A stretch of DNA of 28,706 nucleotides from an uncultured Mailhella sp. (lineage in GTDB: Bacteria; Desulfobacterota; Desulfovibrionia; Desulfovibrionales; Desulfovibrionaceae). Where the stretch lies: positions 1-28,706 of the forward strand of contig CAOMFZ010000004.1 of NCBI GenBank assembly GCA_948482415.1, given 5' to 3'. Below, in pieces: positions 6,964 through 15,734 of the stretch; position 1 is the stretch's first letter; every line of letters begins with the position of its first letter. The notes under the pieces are model-generated. The model saw only the letters and a list, made by a program, of their open reading frames with translations. It was not told the origin of the DNA and did no database searches. Made by a program: the position numbers and the translations under genes.

Positions 6964-8382
6964 ATGGCTGCCCTTAATAAACTTTTTCAGGAACAAAAAA
7001 GACGCAGTCTTGTGGTTGCGCCAGTGGAAACAAGTATTTTTGATTTGCTCAAATGCGGTCCCGGTCCTTCCAGTTCCCATACCATTGGCCCCATGAAAGC
7101 CGGCTATGATTTTTTATCCCTGTGCCGTGAAAAACTGCCCTCTTTTCAGAAGAAGCCCAATCACTTTCTGGTGCGCTTATACGGTTCCCTGAGTGCTACC
7201 GGCAAGGGGCATGGAACATGTGCTGCTGTGCTTGCAGGGCTCTTGGGGCATAGTCCGGAAAAATGCCCTGCCGGTCTGCTCAAGGAAATCAGCAATAATC
7301 CTGATGAGCATTATACACAGATGCTCGGAGAAATTCCCATTACCCTTTCTCTGCGCAATGTGATTTATGACAATGTTGTCCATGATTTTCCCTATAATAA
7401 TACGCTGGTTATTGCTCTCATGGATACAGAGGGCGAGACGCTTTTTGAGCGGGAATATTATTCCGTTGGCGGCGGCTTTATTCAATGGAAAGGCTGGAAA
7501 GCGCCGACCTTTGGCAAGCCCATTCACCCCTATCAAAGTATGCGCGATTTACAGCGCCGCTTGGAGCAGACCGGGCTGACCCTGCATGAACTCCTGCTGG
7601 ATAATGAAACAGCAATCACCGGAAATTCGCGTGTGGCAGTTCTGAAATATTTGGACGAACTTATTGAAACCATGATTATGGGCGTCAAGCGCGGGCTGGC
7701 AAAAGAAGGCGTTTTGCCGGGAACGCTCAATGTGCAGAGAAAAGCTTGCATGCTCTATGAAAAAGCCCAAAAACATAATATTGCCCATGAACGATTTTTA
7801 ACGCATTTAAATGCCTATGCCATGGCAACGGCAGAAGAAAATGCTGACGGCGGCGTTATTGTCACAACGCCAACCTGCGGAGCCTCCGGGGTTTTGCCCG
7901 CCCTTCTCTATGCCATGCGCTATGACATGCATATTGGAGACAGGGCAGTGCGCGAAGGTTTTTTGGCTGCGGTGGCAATCGGCTTTCTGGCAAAGCATAA
8001 TGCGGCTATTGCAGGAGCAGAAGTGGGCTGTCAGGGGGAAGTGGGCGTTGCGTCTGCCATGTCCGCTGCCATGCTGACCCATGCCCGCGGTTTTAATGCC
8101 ATTTATACCGCCAATGCCGCAGAAATTGCCCTTGAGCACCATCTTGGACTGACCTGTGACCCTGTGGGCGGCTATGTCCAAATCCCCTGTATTGAACGCA
8201 ATGCCGTGGGCGCAGTCAAAGCCTATAATGCCTTTTTGCTTGCCATTTCCGAAGACCCAAAAAGTCACAGAGTGAGCCTTGATTCAGCAATCGAAGCCAT
8301 GGGAGAAACAGGACGGGAAATGAATGCCAAATTCAAAGAAACGTCCCTCGGCGGTCTCGCTGTTTCCATGGTCAACTGCTAG
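6964..8382 (+). CDS. sdaA: L-serine ammonia-lyase (iron-sulfur L-serine dehydratase), single chain
   Basis: This cytoplasmic enzyme deaminates L-serine to pyruvate and ammonia using a [4Fe-4S] cluster. The 472-residue protein carries both modules on one chain. The N-terminal beta module begins FDLLKCGPGPSSSHTIGPMKAG, shown here as CGPGPSSSHTIGPMKAG. The C-terminal alpha module has TPTCGASG (C305), EVGCQGEVG (C356) and LTCDPVGG (C398), the three expected cluster cysteines. GGAGG (6954-6958) lies five bases before ATG. The gene has no operon partner. Its leader contains a promoter and a terminator hairpin, suggesting regulation by attenuation. In an amino-acid-fermenting or sulfonate-respiring anaerobe it would feed pyruvate to central metabolism. 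Confidence 0.95.
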   Translation: MAALNKLFQEQKRRSLVVAPVETSIFDLLKCGPGPSSSHTIGPMKAGYDFLSLCREKLPSFQKKPNHFLVRLYGSLSATGKGHGTCAAVLAGLLGHSPEKCPAGLLKEISNNPDEHYTQMLGEIPITLSLRNVIYDNVVHDFPYNNTLVIALMDTEGETLFEREYYSVGGGFIQWKGWKAPTFGKPIHPYQSMRDLQRRLEQTGLTLHELLLDNETAITGNSRVAVLKYLDELIETMIMGVKRGLAKEGVLPGTLNVQRKACMLYEKAQKHNIAHERFLTHLNAYAMATAEENADGGVIVTTPTCGASGVLPALLYAMRYDMHIGDRAVREGFLAAVAIGFLAKHNAAIAGAEVGCQGEVGVASAMSAAMLTHARGFNAIYTANAAEIALEHHLGLTCDPVGGYVQIPCIERNAVGAVKAYNAFLLAISEDPKSHRVSLDSAIEAMGETGREMNAKFKETSLGGLAVSMVNC

Positions 8383-8399
8383 TTTTTGTTTTTTTAGTA

Positions 8400-8520
8400 T
8401 GTGAGGGGGAACTTTTTGAAAAAAGTTCTCCCCTCACACTCCCCCGCAAAAACTTTTAATTTGGAGAGAGTTTTTTTAGATTATTTTCGTAAATATTTGT
8501 TGCAATTACTTCCGGAAACG
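8400..8520. repeat. Intergenic palindromic repeat, copy C
   Basis: GTGAGGGG, a G and AACTTTTT (8401-8417) pair with AAAAAGTTCTCCCCTCAC, ending at 8437, with a single bulge. CTCCCCCGCAAAAACTTTT follows, matching the tail of copy B read on the minus strand. TTGCAATTACTTCCGGAA (8500-8517) is the reverse complement, with two changes, of a module in the copy at the right end of the window. It sits between the convergent sdaA and binding-protein genes and probably acts as terminator for both. Confidence 0.65.
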
Positions 8521-8546
8521 TTCCAGAGGGATAATGAGAGAGATTT

Positions 8547-9605
8547 TTATTTGTGTATTGCTTTGAGGAAATTGTCAGAGACATTGTCCAGACGCAGCAG
8601 ACGGGTTAAGTCTTTGTCTTCGATTTTTCCCTGTTCGTTGTAATAATTTATCATTTTCAGCAGGAAGTCTTTGACGATACTTTGATTTTCTTCGTTGACC
8701 CTGAACATATTAATTTGTTCCGCCAATGGATAGAGTGTGTGCAAATCCAAGTCGATCAAGGCTGTTTCCATATCGAGGTCTTGTCCCACCCATTCTTTGT
8801 AAAATTCCATATATTCTTTTGCGACTTCTTCTTTTGGCGTATTTTGCATCCAGTCAATGCCTTTGAAATATACCTGCAAAACTTTTTCTATATGTTCGGG
8901 GTATTGGGAGGCATAATCCTGATTTGCGACGAGAAAAACATATTGATCAAGCTTGCAGGTACTTCCGTTGGCAATTTGGGTAAAACCGTTTTTTTCAGCA
9001 AAAAAGGTAAAGGGTGACCATGTAACGAGGATATCGCCCATACCTGCTTTAAAAGCCCCTGAGGCAGCTCTTGGGTCAAAGCTTTTCAATTTTACATCTT
9101 TTAATGACAATGCAAAGCGGTTAAGCCAGACATCAAGCAATAATTCCGCTGACGTATTTTGCGTATAAAGCACGGTTTTGTTTTGGATTAATTCTTTTGA
9201 GCCGTAAAGGTCAGGATAATCGGGAACTTGTCCTTTTACGGATAAAACAGGGCTGTCTTTATGGACATAAACGGCATTTGCGTTTGATTCGTTATTGGCA
9301 ATACCGACCAAAAGCATTTGATGGGCATAGATTGAAGTCAGGGCAGGTTTCATGCCGATGCCGGCTACAACCCAGTCGGTTGCGTGCAGGGATTTTGCAA
9401 TTTCATCACCGGATTGATAATGGAGCAGTTTCAGGTTTATACCCAATTCTTTATCCCATTGCATTTTTTTAGCATACCAGGGGATAAAGGCTTCATGTTC
9501 GCTTTGCCATGCCGTTGTTATTTCTGTTTCATCGGCATATGCTGATGGAGAGAAAAGAAAGAGCATATTTAATAAGACTATATTGAGAGCTGTAATTAAT
9601 TTCAT
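8547..9605 (-). CDS. Orphan ABC-type substrate-binding protein (SsuA/TauA/nitrate-like)
   Basis: This is a periplasmic solute-binding protein of 352 aa with a clear signal peptide (MKLITALNIVLLNMLFLFSPSAYA, cut after AYA). The fold is that of the sulfonate/taurine/nitrate-binding family. It starts with a strand followed by HEAFIPWYAKKMQWDKELGI, cut here to FIPWYAKKMQWDKELGI, and continues with DWVVAGIGMKPALTS and KAGMGDILVTWSPF. AAGGAG precedes the ATG. It is the last gene of the minus-strand operon, 21 bases after the amidohydrolase. No ABC permease or ATPase lies in the window, so it must share components encoded elsewhere or serve another role. The ligand is unknown. Taurine or another sulfonate is possible but not shown. 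Confidence 0.8.
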   Translation of the reverse strand: MKLITALNIVLLNMLFLFSPSAYADETEITTAWQSEHEAFIPWYAKKMQWDKELGINLKLLHYQSGDEIAKSLHATDWVVAGIGMKPALTSIYAHQMLLVGIANNESNANAVYVHKDSPVLSVKGQVPDYPDLYGSKELIQNKTVLYTQNTSAELLLDVWLNRFALSLKDVKLKSFDPRAASGAFKAGMGDILVTWSPFTFFAEKNGFTQIANGSTCKLDQYVFLVANQDYASQYPEHIEKVLQVYFKGIDWMQNTPKEEVAKEYMEFYKEWVGQDLDMETALIDLDLHTLYPLAEQINMFRVNEENQSIVKDFLLKMINYYNEQGKIEDKDLTRLLRLDNVSDNFLKAIHK

Positions 9606-9626
9606 AATTTCTCCTTAAATTTAGGA

Positions 9627-11279
9627 TTACTCAAGAGAGCCATAGACACATCTGCCGCCGATAACGGTTGAAGAAATGACAATATCTTTGATATCTTCTT
9701 TTGGGACAGCAAGAGGGTTTTGTCTTAATATGACAAAATCTGCAAGTTTCCCTGCTTCAAGACTGCCTTTTATTTTTTCTTCATGGAATTGATACGCTCC
9801 CCAGACAGTAATAGCTTTGAGTGCGTTATAAACATCAATTTGCTGTTCTTTGCCTAAAATTTCTCCTTTTGCTGTTTTTCTGCTGACAGCAGACCAAACC
9901 GAGAGAAGCGGGTCAATAGGCGTTACATAGGTATCATTGTGCAGGGTAAAAGGAATACGGCGGCGCAGCGCACTTTGCAGCGGGTCTATTCGTTCAGCCC
10001 TTTCTTTGCCTAAAAAGATATTTTTATGCCTGTCACCCCAGAAATAGGTGTGGGTAACAAAGAATGAAGCCAAAATTTTTGCTTTCTGCATACGGTCAAG
10101 CTGATCTTCCCGAACAGTTTGGCAGTGAATAATTATATGGCGGGTGTCGTTTCGGGGGCATTTTTGCTGTGCGTATTCAAAGGCACAGATAATATCTTCA
10201 ATGGCACCGTCTCCATTGGCGTGAATAGCAACCTGCCAGCCTTGTCTATGGAATTTGAGGACCAATTCGCAGAGAGCTTCTCTTTTATGAATGGCATAGC
10301 CAGCCCATGTATTATCATTGGGCAGAGTGTCATAAATTATTTTGTGATAAGGCTGTGACAAATAGCCTGTATATGCCTGTATACTGCCGTCCTGCAGCAG
10401 TTTTACCGCACCTAAAGAAATATACTTGTCTTCAGTAAGCTGTGTGCCGGCTTTTGGATTTTCAAAACTGTCAAGATCCATATAGCCTAAAGGATAGCGG
10501 GGCAGCAGCTGCACACGGCAATGGAGCATATTTTTTTCATGGGCTTTGAAGAAATTATCCCACATGTTTTGGGTGACATTGCCGTCCTGAGCTGTTGTTA
10601 TGCCCTTTGAAATATAGACTTTTGAAGCATATTCAACGGATTTTTGCCACATTTCATCTGTCATGGGCAAGCCGGCTTTGAAGAAAGGTTCCATGGCAGC
10701 GGGTTCTTCTACAACGCTGGTCAAATTTCCCTTTTCATCGTGGCGGTAACGGGCACCGGCAGGGTTTGGCGTCTCCCTGGTAATACCTGCTTTTTTATAG
10801 GCAAGGGAGTTTGCCAGAAGAAGGTGCCCGGAAATATGGCGGATAATAAAAGGATTTTCAGGAGCAATTTCGTCCAGTTCCTGCAGGGTGAAATGTCTTG
10901 ATTCTTTGAGAGCTGTTTCGTCAAAACCTGCTCCGATAACCCATTCGCCTTTTGCTACGGTTTTAATATGTTCTTTAATTCTTTGGGCAGTCTCTTCGAG
11001 GGTGTGTAAATTTCCAATAGGATAGGCAGAAAGGTCAAGGAAGTATAAGAATTGCTGTCCTGCCCGCATGAGGTGACTGTGCCCGTCATAGAAGCCGGGA
11101 AGCAGGGTTTTTCCTTTGAGGTCAATGCAAATGGTGTTTTTATCTTTATACTGCATAATTTCTTCAAAACCGGCAGCAAGAATTGTATCATCTTTTACAG
11201 CTAAATGGGTCACTATGGAATTTTTTTGGTCCATAGTAATAATAGTGCCGTTGTAATAGATTTGTGTTGCAGCAGTCAT
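9627..11279 (-). CDS. Amidohydrolase, YtcJ-like (Amidohydro_3 type)
   Basis: This is a metal-dependent hydrolase of the amidohydrolase superfamily, 550 aa, without a signal peptide and so cytoplasmic. The strand-1 metal motif is H67-S-H69 in GFYDGHSH. Later metal or catalytic positions are likely in QVAIHANGDGAIED, RHIIIHCQ and FTLHNDTYVTPIDPL. The C-terminal LEAGKLADFVILRQNPL is the standard amidohydrolase ending. Relatives cleave amides, formamides or ring C-N bonds, and the substrate cannot be read off. GGAGAATACC precedes the ATG. The gene starts nine bases after tctA ends and lies 21 bases before the binding-protein gene. The context suggests hydrolysis of a compound brought in by the neighbouring transporters. 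Confidence 0.88.
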   Translation of the reverse strand: MTAATQIYYNGTIITMDQKNSIVTHLAVKDDTILAAGFEEIMQYKDKNTICIDLKGKTLLPGFYDGHSHLMRAGQQFLYFLDLSAYPIGNLHTLEETAQRIKEHIKTVAKGEWVIGAGFDETALKESRHFTLQELDEIAPENPFIIRHISGHLLLANSLAYKKAGITRETPNPAGARYRHDEKGNLTSVVEEPAAMEPFFKAGLPMTDEMWQKSVEYASKVYISKGITTAQDGNVTQNMWDNFFKAHEKNMLHCRVQLLPRYPLGYMDLDSFENPKAGTQLTEDKYISLGAVKLLQDGSIQAYTGYLSQPYHKIIYDTLPNDNTWAGYAIHKREALCELVLKFHRQGWQVAIHANGDGAIEDIICAFEYAQQKCPRNDTRHIIIHCQTVREDQLDRMQKAKILASFFVTHTYFWGDRHKNIFLGKERAERIDPLQSALRRRIPFTLHNDTYVTPIDPLLSVWSAVSRKTAKGEILGKEQQIDVYNALKAITVWGAYQFHEEKIKGSLEAGKLADFVILRQNPLAVPKEDIKDIVISSTVIGGRCVYGSLE

Positions 11280-11288
11280 GGTATTCTC

Positions 11289-12785
11289 CTAGTTATCTTC
11301 AGCCGGTTTGCGGTGCATTTTGATTTCCTTGTAAATAACCCGAATAAGAATAATTAAGCTTATGATTACAAAGAATGCACTGATTGGACGGGTGAAAAAG
11401 ACGGTAAAGTCATTATTGAATAAGCTCATGGCTCGTCTGAAGTTTGTTTCAATAATGCCTGATAAAATCATTGCCAATAATAATGGAGCCAAAGGGATTG
11501 ATGCCTTGGTCAGAATATAGCCCAATCCTCCGAAGAAGATAAGGGAGATCAGGTCAAAATTACTGTTATTAAGAGCATAGGCACCTACAACACAAAGTGT
11601 GCTGACTATGGGCATTAAGATACCGCCGGGAATTTGGACTATCTTTGCAAAAATTCGTACAGAGCATAAGCCGCAGATAAGCATAAAAAGGTTGGAAAGG
11701 AAAAGAGCAATAAAAATACTGTAAACAAGCGTTCCCTGTTCGTGAAAGAGGAGCGGACCGGGGGTCAGTCCCTGAATCATCAATGCGCCGAGCATAATGG
11801 CTGTGACGACGTCACCGGGCACACCAAGAGTCAGAAGCGGAATTAATGCTCCGCCTGTGACAGCGTTGTTAGCTGATTCTGTTGCGGCAATCCCTTCAAG
11901 AGAACCTTTGCCAAATTCTTCAGGTGTTTTTGAATATCTTTTGGTTTCACTGTAAGCGGCAAAGGAGGCTGTCCCGGAACCTGTAGCAGGAATAATGCCC
12001 ACAAATGTTCCAATAATTGAGCCCAATGCCAATGCTTTTTTGCAGAGCCAAAATTCTTTCAGACCAATACCCTTACGGGAAATATTGGCTGCGTTTAAAA
12101 CCGTGCCTTTAAGGGTGGATTCAAGGGTGACAAGAACCTGAGAAAGCGCATAGAGTCCAACTAGAGCGGGAACCAGAGCTACACCGCTCATAAGGTTAAC
12201 ACTGCCAAAAGTCATGCGCATGTCTCCGGAAAGCGGATCCATGCCAATCATGGCAATAAGCAGTCCGAGACAGGCGGAGATGCAGCCTTTCAATAAGGCC
12301 CCTTCCGCAAGAGAGGCAACAATGGTCAAGCCAAAAAAGCCCAGAGCAAAGTATTCAGGCGCACTGAAATCCAGCGCAAAGCTTGCCAGCTGCGGGGCAA
12401 CGGTTGTCAAAACGAAGCAGGAGAATACACCGCCGATAAAAGATGCCCAGGTGGTCATTTCAAGGGCTTTCAGGGACTGCCCTTTTTCTGTCAGTTTGGG
12501 ACCTTCCAGCATGGTTGCCGCTGCCGCAGCAGTGCCGGGGGTACTGACTAAAATTGCCGTGATACTGCCTGCATAAATCGCTCCGCAGTACATGCCCAAA
12601 AGGGCAGAAAAGGCAGTAACGGGCGGAAAACCAAAGGTTAAAGGAATTAATAATGCAACACCCATAACAGCTGTCAGTCCGGGCAGTGCGCCGAAAACAA
12701 TGCCTAAGGCAACACCGATAAAGTTTGCGATAAGCGCTTCAAGGGTTGTGGCAGAACTAAATGCATTGATAAACATTTCAAACAT
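11289..12785 (-). CDS. tctA: Tripartite tricarboxylate transporter permease, TctA family
   Basis: This is the large membrane subunit of a TTT-family secondary carrier, which works with TctB and the periplasmic binding protein TctC to import carboxylates. It has 498 aa and about 11-12 membrane helices. The N-terminal GALPGLTAVMGVALLIPLTF and the central GIIPATGSGTASFAAYSETKR, with ATESANNAVTGGALIPLLTLG downstream, are family hallmarks. It is encoded 16 bases after tctB and nine bases before the amidohydrolase. The usual TctC-TctB-TctA order is kept. The TTT family carries citrate, other di- and tricarboxylates and some aromatic acids, so the substrate stays open. Confidence 0.93.
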   Translation of the reverse strand: MFEMFINAFSSATTLEALIANFIGVALGIVFGALPGLTAVMGVALLIPLTFGFPPVTAFSALLGMYCGAIYAGSITAILVSTPGTAAAAATMLEGPKLTEKGQSLKALEMTTWASFIGGVFSCFVLTTVAPQLASFALDFSAPEYFALGFFGLTIVASLAEGALLKGCISACLGLLIAMIGMDPLSGDMRMTFGSVNLMSGVALVPALVGLYALSQVLVTLESTLKGTVLNAANISRKGIGLKEFWLCKKALALGSIIGTFVGIIPATGSGTASFAAYSETKRYSKTPEEFGKGSLEGIAATESANNAVTGGALIPLLTLGVPGDVVTAIMLGALMIQGLTPGPLLFHEQGTLVYSIFIALFLSNLFMLICGLCSVRIFAKIVQIPGGILMPIVSTLCVVGAYALNNSNFDLISLIFFGGLGYILTKASIPLAPLLLAMILSGIIETNFRRAMSLFNNDFTVFFTRPISAFFVIISLIILIRVIYKEIKMHRKPAEDN

Positions 12786-12801
12786 GGCAGATTACCCCCT
12801 G

Positions 12802-13278
12802 TTATGGAAGCGGCACTTTGAAAAAGTGTACAAAAATGAAGTAAAAGAATATGGTTGTGATACCTGCAATCAGAAAAATTTTGAGCAAATTTCTATAGCC
12901 GGTGATAAGCTGGGCTATGATGAGAAAGAGAAAGGTTGAAAGGGCAAAAACAGTCCCAACAGACCAGGCATTTTGAATGGAGATGTCGCCTGCAAAAATA
13001 AAGAGAAGAACATAGCATAAAATGGAAAGAGCCATTTGTCCTATTCTTATGACAATTCTGTGCTCAGGCCATTCGGATTGTGTTTTTTTGTTTTTAAAGG
13101 AAGAGTAAACCAGAAGGGCAGAAAGAATAAAAAGAAAGATATTTATTCCCAAAGGAAATGAACGGGCTGAAAACAATTCAGAGCCGGCAGGAGCCGGGAG
13201 CAGCATTATTTGTTGAAGCATGACAGTGCAAAATACCAGAATGCCTATGCCTATTGAAAAGTCAGTTTTATTTTTCAT
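12802..13278 (-). CDS. tctB: Tripartite tricarboxylate transporter small membrane subunit, TctB family
   Basis: This is a 158-residue hydrophobic protein with four likely membrane helices (about residues 10-30, 43-62, 80-100 and 110-150, the last being two close segments), matching the size and shape of TctB. Sequence conservation in this family is low. The call rests mainly on its position between tctC and tctA and on its topology. GGGAAATAAC precedes the ATG. A strong 13 bp hairpin separates it from tctC, which suggests lower expression than the binding protein. Confidence 0.85.
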   Translation of the reverse strand: MKNKTDFSIGIGILVFCTVMLQQIMLLPAPAGSELFSARSFPLGINIFLFILSALLVYSSFKNKKTQSEWPEHRIVIRIGQMALSILCYVLLFIFAGDISIQNAWSVGTVFALSTFLFLIIAQLITGYRNLLKIFLIAGITTIFFYFIFVHFFKVPLP

Positions 13279-13313
13279 GTTATTTCCCGTAAACGTAGTA
13301 AATTGGTGGGAAT

Positions 13314-13343
13314 GAATAAGGAAAGAAAACTCTTTCCTTATTC
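13314..13343. other. Intercistronic stem-loop between tctC and tctB
   Basis: GAATAAGGAAAGA (13314-13326) pairs perfectly with TCTTTCCTTATTC (13331-13343) around an AAAC loop. It lies just after the tctC stop (minus strand). No T run follows it in the direction of transcription, so it is more likely an mRNA-stabilising or processing structure than a full terminator. Confidence 0.7.
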
Positions 13344-13353
13344 CGTAAAACGA

Positions 13354-14352
13354 TTAGTCTAAAGTCTTTTTACCTTGCAAAAGGCTGTCAACTAAATTGG
13401 AGCTGTTGATGATTTCCTGCATGAAGTCTTTGGAATCAAGATAAACGATGTCAATTTTTACTTTGTTGAATTTTTCAATAACTTCAGGATCTTCCAAAGC
13501 TTCTTTGAATAATTTTGACAATGTTTCAATCTTGTCATCGGAAACTTTATTGGAAGCGAGGAAACCTCCCCAGGAAGAAACAGAAATCCAGCTGTTGTCT
13601 TCAGGGGTCATTTGGTCTTTGTAAATTTCTGCAAATGTTGGTGTGTCAGGAAATTCGGGGTGACGTTCTGTACCTGCAATGGCAAGAACAACAAAATCTC
13701 CTGATTCAGCATAAGGAGCGATGTTGGCTGGAATATTTACACCGGCAGTAATGTGTTTTCCAAGTAACGCAGTGCTTACTTCATGGTTGCTGTTATAGGC
13801 AATGTGACGAACTTTCAAACCGTCATGGAAACGGTTTAAAACTTTTGTGAAGAGAATGCGCTGATAAGAGATTGCCGCTGTGGTTGCATATACGGTATTT
13901 TCAGGGTCAGCTTTTGCTTTTTCAATAAAATCCGCCAGTGTCTTAATGCCGGAGTCCTTGTGGACAGCCATGGTTGCAGGGAGTGTGGTTACTTGACAGA
14001 TTGGCTTTACGCTGTTGATGTCATAGCCAACATTGGAAAGTTTCGGCGTAGTGGCAAGCACGCTGAAGGTGGGGAATGCAATGGTATAACCGTCAGGTCT
14101 TGCACGAAGAACATCATTCATGCCAATGGCTTGTGAGCCTCCCGGTTTGTTGATGACATTGACGTTGATTTTATGTTTCTGCAAAAGATAATCACCTAAA
14201 ATTCTTGCCGCAATATCCATACTTCCGCCGGGACCGAAGGGAACGACAATGTTAATGGGTCTGTCATAAGGATAGGCTGCTTTTGCTTCCTGCATGAATG
14301 CAGAACATAAAATTGCCAGACTGCAAAATGCGCTTATTAAAATTTTTTTCAT
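13354..14352 (-). CDS. tctC: Tripartite tricarboxylate transporter substrate-binding protein, TctC/Bug family
   Basis: This is a periplasmic binding protein of 332 aa with an N-terminal signal peptide ending near AKA (about residues 1-25). The family core follows: PYDRPINIVVPFGPGGSMD, with the PGG loop that holds the carboxylate of the ligand, then NKPGGSQAIGMNDV and ARPDGYTIAF. It delivers solute to the TctA/TctB pore. GGAGG lies a few bases before the ATG. It starts 23 bases after the MFS gene and is followed by a stable hairpin that may raise its own mRNA level. The family is versatile, so the ligand (dicarboxylate, aromatic acid, amide or other) is not predictable from sequence. Confidence 0.92.
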   Translation of the reverse strand: MKKILISAFCSLAILCSAFMQEAKAAYPYDRPINIVVPFGPGGSMDIAARILGDYLLQKHKINVNVINKPGGSQAIGMNDVLRARPDGYTIAFPTFSVLATTPKLSNVGYDINSVKPICQVTTLPATMAVHKDSGIKTLADFIEKAKADPENTVYATTAAISYQRILFTKVLNRFHDGLKVRHIAYNSNHEVSTALLGKHITAGVNIPANIAPYAESGDFVVLAIAGTERHPEFPDTPTFAEIYKDQMTPEDNSWISVSSWGGFLASNKVSDDKIETLSKLFKEALEDPEVIEKFNKVKIDIVYLDSKDFMQEIINSSNLVDSLLQGKKTLD

Positions 14353-14375
14353 AATGCCTCCAAAGTTGTATAGGT

Positions 14376-15599
14376 TTACGCATTGTGATGCGTTTTTTGT
14401 GAAATTTCCAGCGGTTTAATCCGCAGTGTCAAAATAAAGCAGCAGGAAAGGACGGCAATAAGAATACAGTATGCTGCGTTGTAGGAGCCAAAGAAGGAGA
14501 AACTGAAACCAATCAGGAGAAATCCCAATGCCTTGAGGATGACGAAAGGTGAAATTGCTCTGTAGGTGCTGATAAAGCGTTCCTTGCCAAATAAGTAAGC
14601 GGTAATGGCAGGCATAACCGCCCATGAACCGCCGGCGGCGAGTCCAAAGCAAACGGTAAAGGTAAGGATAACAGCCATATTGGCGGGAATAAACAAGAGG
14701 AAAAGAGAACCGATATGCAGAGCTACTAAAATTCGTGTTACCCAAACAGGACTAATCTTATCACAGAGCCAGCCCCAAAGATATTTTGCAACGGCACAGA
14801 AAAAAGCCGTCAAACACATCAAAAGCATGGCTGTAAAAGATTCCAGACCAACATCTGTGAAACGCAGTTTAAGCTGACTGAGAACACTGCTTGAGGACAT
14901 AAGCATAAAACCAAAAGTGAAGCCGATATAATACACTTCAGGAAAGCGCAAAACTGTTTTGAGAGGAATAACTATCTCTTTTTTTACTTCTTTTTCTGTT
15001 TCAGCATTCTTAATATTGTCAACATAAAGATTGATATCAGAAGGTTTTTCTACAATAATAAAAAGACAAACAGGAACAAAACATAAAATTATTGCGCCGT
15101 AAATTATCCAGGACAGGGAAACGTTCGTATATTGGATTAACAGCATAAGCACGAGGGGAAGAACTGCACCTGCTAAAGAATTTCCAATATTGCAAATGCC
15201 AAAAGCCTTTCCCTGATAACGGCTGAACCATTTATTGATTAAAATATTTGCACTGACGCCGCCGAATGCCTGTCCGGAAACCCATGTTAATACAAACAAT
15301 AATCCAAAAAGATAAAGATTATCCGTTATGCCCATGCCAATGGCGGAAAGTCCGCCAATTAAAGCGCCTGCTGCCATAATTATACGCAGGGGAATATGAA
15401 GAGCCAGTGAAGAAAATAAAGGCATGCTGAACGCCCCGGCAATGGCGGCAAAAAACATGATGGTGCTGATGTCTGCCCGTGTCCAGCCATACAGCGTATT
15501 TAAAGGCTCAATAAAAGCATTCATAATATAAATGGTAGAACCTTGTAATAAAAAGTTTCCTGCTGAACCAAGCAATGTTATTTTCCACCCATAAAACAT
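14376..15599 (-). CDS. MFS transporter, monocarboxylate/oxalate-formate-antiporter-like
   Basis: This is an inner-membrane major facilitator carrier of 407 aa with 12 likely helices. The opening MFYGWKITLLGSAGNF and the loop WFSRYQGKAFGICNIGNSLAG resemble the OFA/MCT branch, whose members move monocarboxylates or exchange dicarboxylates. The frame is open to a TTG at 15650, but that codon lies inside a sigma-54 promoter. The ATG at 15599 follows AAGAGGT and fits the family N-terminus, so it is taken as the start. As the first gene of the sigma-54-controlled operon, it gives the locus a second carboxylate-type carrier besides TctABC. It may export a hydrolysis product or exchange it for substrate. 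Confidence 0.87.
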   Translation of the reverse strand: MFYGWKITLLGSAGNFLLQGSTIYIMNAFIEPLNTLYGWTRADISTIMFFAAIAGAFSMPLFSSLALHIPLRIIMAAGALIGGLSAIGMGITDNLYLFGLLFVLTWVSGQAFGGVSANILINKWFSRYQGKAFGICNIGNSLAGAVLPLVLMLLIQYTNVSLSWIIYGAIILCFVPVCLFIIVEKPSDINLYVDNIKNAETEKEVKKEIVIPLKTVLRFPEVYYIGFTFGFMLMSSSSVLSQLKLRFTDVGLESFTAMLLMCLTAFFCAVAKYLWGWLCDKISPVWVTRILVALHIGSLFLLFIPANMAVILTFTVCFGLAAGGSWAVMPAITAYLFGKERFISTYRAISPFVILKALGFLLIGFSFSFFGSYNAAYCILIAVLSCCFILTLRIKPLEISQKTHHNA

Positions 15600-15633
15600 G
15601 GCGACCTCTTCATTGGTTAGATAGTGCATAAAA

Positions 15634-15650
15634 AGCAATTTTTGTACCAA
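15634..15650 (-). promoter_or_regulatory. Sigma-54 (-24/-12) promoter of the MFS-tct-amidohydrolase operon
   Basis: Read on the minus strand, TTGGTACAAAAATTGCT matches the RpoN consensus: GG of the -24 box, exactly ten bases, then GC of the -12 box. Transcription would start near 15624, about 25 bases before the ATG at 15599. The divergent gene encodes a sigma-54 activator, which supports the call. Confidence 0.8.
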
Positions 15651-15705
15651 ATTGTGATTTTTATAACTTGCTGAAATTATGAGTGATATTTAAAATTATT
15701 TTCAA

Positions 15706-15734
15706 TTGACTTATGTCCAAAATATGGATATATC
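15706..15734 (+). promoter_or_regulatory. Sigma-70 promoter of the sigma-54 activator gene
   Basis: TTGACT (15706-15711), 17 bases, then TATATC (15729-15734). The first palindromic operator fills the spacer and the second overlaps the -10 box, an arrangement typical of autorepression. Confidence 0.55.

Noticed and set aside
15600..15650. 17-residue N-terminal extension of the MFS protein from TTG 15650
   Set aside because: The codons overlap the sigma-54 promoter and would lie upstream of the transcript start. The ATG at 15599 has a ribosome site and the family N-terminus.
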